Translations under genes and position numbers: made by a program | The notes under the pieces: model-generated | Databases searched by the model: none | What the model was told of the DNA's origin: nothing | Seen by the model: only the letters and a program-made list of their open reading frames with translations | Assembly: GCA_035501575.1 (NCBI GenBank) | Contig: DATJVZ010000190.1 | Location: forward strand, 1-15,634 | Origin: JAFAGX01 sp035501575 | GTDB lineage: Bacteria; Acidobacteriota; Terriglobia; Terriglobales; Acidobacteriaceae | Reading direction: 5' to 3' | Length of the DNA: 15,634 bases | In this document: positions 13,654-15,634 of the stretch, in pieces | Position numbering within the stretch: the first letter of the stretch is position 1 | Layout of the letters: every line of letters begins with the position of its first letter

Positions 13654-13751
13654 CCCAAATACTGAATCCTGTCGTCCGCGCCCGACATCCTATGAGATAG
13701 CCTAAGTACCTCACTTGCTTACATTTGTCCGCCCCTAGGGAGGCCTTTAGC

Positions 13752-15020
13752 ATGGCTACGATCTCGCCCCTTCCCGCTACCGTTCCACTGCCGAAATGCA
13801 GCTTTGGCAGCAATCCCGTCGATGATCTGTTGCTGCTCGAGAAAGCAGCCCGGAAGATCAACTCGATCCTCGATCTCGATGAACTCGCCGACAAAGTGGT
13901 GAATGAGGTGGCGCACGCTTTCGGATGCCTGGAGGCGACGATTTATGTGCACGACCAGCCCAGGCGGGAACTAGTACTCACCGGCGTCCACGGATGCACG
14001 CGGCACCTTAAAGGCGATCGTAAGAAGGTCGGAAAAGAAGGGATGGTGGGCTACGTTGCGGGCACCGGCAAGATGCATTATGCCCCGGATGTTCGCCTGG
14101 ACCCCTACTATATCGCGTGCGAAGAGTCGACCCTGTCCGAGGTGGCGATTCCCTTGCAGGTAGATGGGCAACTGGTGGGAGTCTTCTCCGCGTCGCATCC
14201 GCAGCTGGATGCCTTTGGACCCGAACAGTTGAAGTTGCTCGAGGCGCTGTGCGTCCATGTAGCGGCCGCCGTATACAACGCACACCGCTTTCAAAAGGAG
14301 AGGCACGAACGCAAGCAAATGAGCCGTGAGGCTTCGGATGCGCGTGCCATCCAGCAAGCTTTACTGCCTAAGTCATCTCCGTGGATACCGGGATTCGCCA
14401 TTACAGGAACTTCGATACCGGCGGGTGCCTTGGGCGGGGACTGGTACGATTTCATTCCCCTCTACCAGAGCCGCTGGGGACTGGTTTTGGCCGATGTTTC
14501 CGGGAAGGGAATGGCCGCTGCTCTGCTCATGTCCGCGACTCGCGCTATGCTGCGATCGCTCGCCGAAGCCGGCTGGTCTCCGGGCGAGGTGCTCGGCAAG
14601 TTGAATCGTCTTCTGGTCGAAGACCTTCCCGCGGGACGCTTTGTCACCATGATTTATGCCGTGCTCGATCCTGCCAAGAGAAGGTTGCGCTTTGCCAACG
14701 CCGGTCATCTCCGTCCCCTATTGGTCCGTAACAACGTGTCCCGGTTCCTCGATGCTGAACGAGGAATGCCGCTGGGGGTTGGAGAAGGCGACTTTTCGGA
14801 GGTGGAAGTGGAAATTGCGCCGGGCTCGCGTCTCCTTCTCTACAGCGATGGGATTACCGAGGCGTGGAATGGCGAGAACGAGGAATACGGACTGAAGCGG
14901 TTGGCCGGTCACCTCGAAAGACCCGAGGCATCGCTTGAAACCTTATTGGCTGAGGTTCGTTCGTTCGCCAAGGGCACAGGTCTTCACGACGACGCCAGCG
15001 CAATCCTGCTTAAAGCTTGA
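13752..15020 (+). CDS. GAF-domain PP2C-type (SpoIIE/RsbU-like) serine phosphatase
   Basis: A 422-residue cytoplasmic signalling protein. A GAF sensor domain (about 25-180) is followed by a short coiled-coil-like linker (FQKERHERKQMSREASDARAIQQALLP, 180-206) and a SpoIIE-type PP2C phosphatase (about 207-422). Metal-binding acidic residues are in place: GGDWYDF with Asp230 and Asp233, LADVSGKGMAAALLM with Asp248, LLYSDGITEA with Asp366 and the terminal DDASAI. It should be active on phosphoserine, by analogy with RsbU on anti-sigma antagonists. The linker QQALLP is the usual join. ATG 13752 is chosen because AGGGAGG lies 8 nt upstream; an upstream TTG (13725) would place that site inside the gene. 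No STAS or anti-sigma kinase gene is nearby, so its partner is unknown. The GAF ligand is also unknown. Confidence 0.94.
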   Translation: MATISPLPATVPLPKCSFGSNPVDDLLLLEKAARKINSILDLDELADKVVNEVAHAFGCLEATIYVHDQPRRELVLTGVHGCTRHLKGDRKKVGKEGMVGYVAGTGKMHYAPDVRLDPYYIACEESTLSEVAIPLQVDGQLVGVFSASHPQLDAFGPEQLKLLEALCVHVAAAVYNAHRFQKERHERKQMSREASDARAIQQALLPKSSPWIPGFAITGTSIPAGALGGDWYDFIPLYQSRWGLVLADVSGKGMAAALLMSATRAMLRSLAEAGWSPGEVLGKLNRLLVEDLPAGRFVTMIYAVLDPAKRRLRFANAGHLRPLLVRNNVSRFLDAERGMPLGVGEGDFSEVEVEIAPGSRLLLYSDGITEAWNGENEEYGLKRLAGHLERPEASLETLLAEVRSFAKGTGLHDDASAILLKA

Positions 15021-15052
15021 TCCGTAGTCTTTAGCGCGTCGCGTTAGGTGGG

Positions 15053-15058
15053 TATAAT
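15053..15058 (+). promoter_or_regulatory. Candidate -10 box (TATAAT) before the small proline-rich gene
   Basis: A perfect TATAAT within GGGTATAAT lies 33 bp after the phosphatase stop and 15 bp before the next ATG. A weak TTTAGC sits 17 bp upstream. The leader would be only about 8-10 nt, so the next mRNA may be nearly leaderless, consistent with the lack of a clear ribosome site. Confidence 0.5.
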
Positions 15059-15073
15059 TTAGACAGGTATTCG

Positions 15074-15406
15074 ATGGGACAGCCACACTATCGCTGCGAA
15101 GTGCAGGGTGCCGGTCAGGGGTGGCGGGTCTTCATCACTGTGGTAGCGATCTGCGGGCTATCCGTCAGCCTGGCGACGCGTACCTTCCGGCTCAAGATCA
15201 GGTACGGCGTTAGCGTCGCTTCAGCTGACGCACACGCCATGCGACAACACATGGTGCGTGACGCCGTGCGCTGGGCGCCTCCGGTCCCACTGTTTACGGC
15301 TTTCGAGGTGCCTACGTTTTATCCCTTTGTGGCGCCTGCGGGTCCTCCGCTGGCAAGCGTTCTCTTCGAGGAGAAGCTGTACGATCGGCCCCCTCCTTCC
15401 TGCTGA
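15074..15406 (+). CDS. Small membrane or exported protein of unknown function
   Basis: A 110-residue protein. Residues 18-34 (RVFITVVAICGLSVSLA) form one hydrophobic segment, a membrane anchor or late signal sequence. The C-terminal half is Pro-rich (PPVPLFTAFEVPTFYPFVAP) and ends with EEKLYDRPPPSC. No family is recognised. No strong ribosome site precedes the ATG. A perfect TATAAT is 15 bp upstream. Codon use resembles the flanking genes, which supports coding, but the call is less sure than for the others. Confidence 0.55.
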   Translation: MGQPHYRCEVQGAGQGWRVFITVVAICGLSVSLATRTFRLKIRYGVSVASADAHAMRQHMVRDAVRWAPPVPLFTAFEVPTFYPFVAPAGPPLASVLFEEKLYDRPPPSC

Positions 15407-15447
15407 CCATCTTTCATTCGAAGCTGGCTCTCTAATTGGCACTTCAT

Positions 15448-15465
15448 CTCGATCGTTTGATCGAG
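15448..15465 (+). other. Inverted repeat downstream of the small proline-rich gene
   Basis: CTCGATC (15448-15454) and GATCGAG (15459-15465) form a perfect 7-bp stem with the loop GTTT, about 40 bp after the stop at 15406 and 85 bp before the next start. There is no T-run. It may be a transcript-end hairpin or an operator for the gene at 15550. Confidence 0.4.
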
Positions 15466-15549
15466 GGCGCATTCATCCATCGTGCCCGAGTGCCCCTGAG
15501 CGAAGCGGCTTGATGCGAGATCGGAGCTGCCTCGAGGAGGAAGGTGGCG

Positions 15550-15634
15550 ATGAAGAGAAGCTGGATTCTGCCAGGATTCTTAACGCTTTCCGGGCTAGTC
15601 TACGGGCATGCAATAACGAAGAACCAGGCCAAAC
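15550..15634 (+). CDS. Start of an exported protein (partial, 5' end only)
   Basis: An ATG at 15550 follows a very good GAGGAGGAAGG ribosome site (15535-15545). The 28 visible codons begin MKRSWILPGFLTLSGLVYGH, a short positively charged start and a hydrophobic stretch typical of a Sec signal peptide. The frame stays open to the window edge. The mature protein and its function cannot be seen. Confidence 0.7.
   Translation, partial: MKRSWILPGFLTLSGLVYGHAITKNQAK

Noticed and set aside
13725..13751. Upstream TTG start for the phosphatase
   Set aside because: The AGGGAGG ribosome site for ATG 13752 would lie inside the coding region; the ATG is the better start.
1..15634. CRISPR arrays, insertion sequences, phage genes, tRNA or rRNA genes
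   Set aside because: No spaced direct repeats, transposase or integrase motifs, or tRNA-like cloverleaf sequences were seen on either strand.

Overview
The window is about 60% GC chromosomal DNA, tightly packed, with no mobile element, CRISPR array or structural RNA that I can see. The mix of genes suggests a Gram-negative soil-type bacterium, most likely Acidobacteriota (subdivision 1, Koribacter or Sulfotelmatobacter-like). The pointers are large tandem TolC-like outer-membrane proteins with a glycine-rich insert, an exported S58 aminopeptidase, a SYLF/Ysc84 protein, GAF-SpoIIE signalling, and several lineage-restricted small proteins. This placement is inference from protein flavour, not from a marker gene.

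Left end (1-3794, minus strand): two tandem, collinear paralogues of a TolC-type efflux channel. The downstream copy runs off the left edge. A region with hairpins and a possible promoter separates the two copies. A divergent intergenic region then leads to truA.

Middle (3795-9132, plus strand): a run of six closely spaced metabolic genes. In order they are truA (tRNA pseudouridine synthase), an NAD(P)-dependent aldehyde dehydrogenase, a DinB-like four-helix protein translationally coupled to it, a small Cys-rich protein from a TTG start with its own candidate promoter, a LeuA-like aldol-condensing enzyme without the leucine-sensing domain, and a class I SAM methyltransferase. The methyltransferase meets an exported S58 (DmpA-type) aminopeptidase tail to tail.

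Right-centre (10383-11859): divergent from the peptidase are a small membrane protein and a membrane-anchored protein with a possible SmpA/BamE-like C-terminal segment. They converge, with only 4 bp between stop codons, on a Sec-exported protein whose globular part resembles a type IV pilin or pseudopilin headpiece. Its signal-peptide/linker region is encoded by a GGGNNN hexamer repeat with strong G-quadruplex potential.

Right end (11981-15634, plus strand): envelope and signalling genes. They are a NarL-type regulator whose receiver domain has lost its phosphorylation residues, a very strong intrinsic terminator, a secreted SYLF-domain protein, a GAF-SpoIIE (RsbU-like) PP2C phosphatase, a small proline-rich membrane protein, and the first 28 codons of another exported protein.

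No clearly new multi-gene system is visible. The best leads are the degenerate receiver regulator, the G-quadruplex-prone hexamer repeat in the pilin-like gene, the 12759-12807 terminator with a possible small RNA ahead of it, and the regulatory structures in the tolC leader and the 11860-11980 intergenic region.
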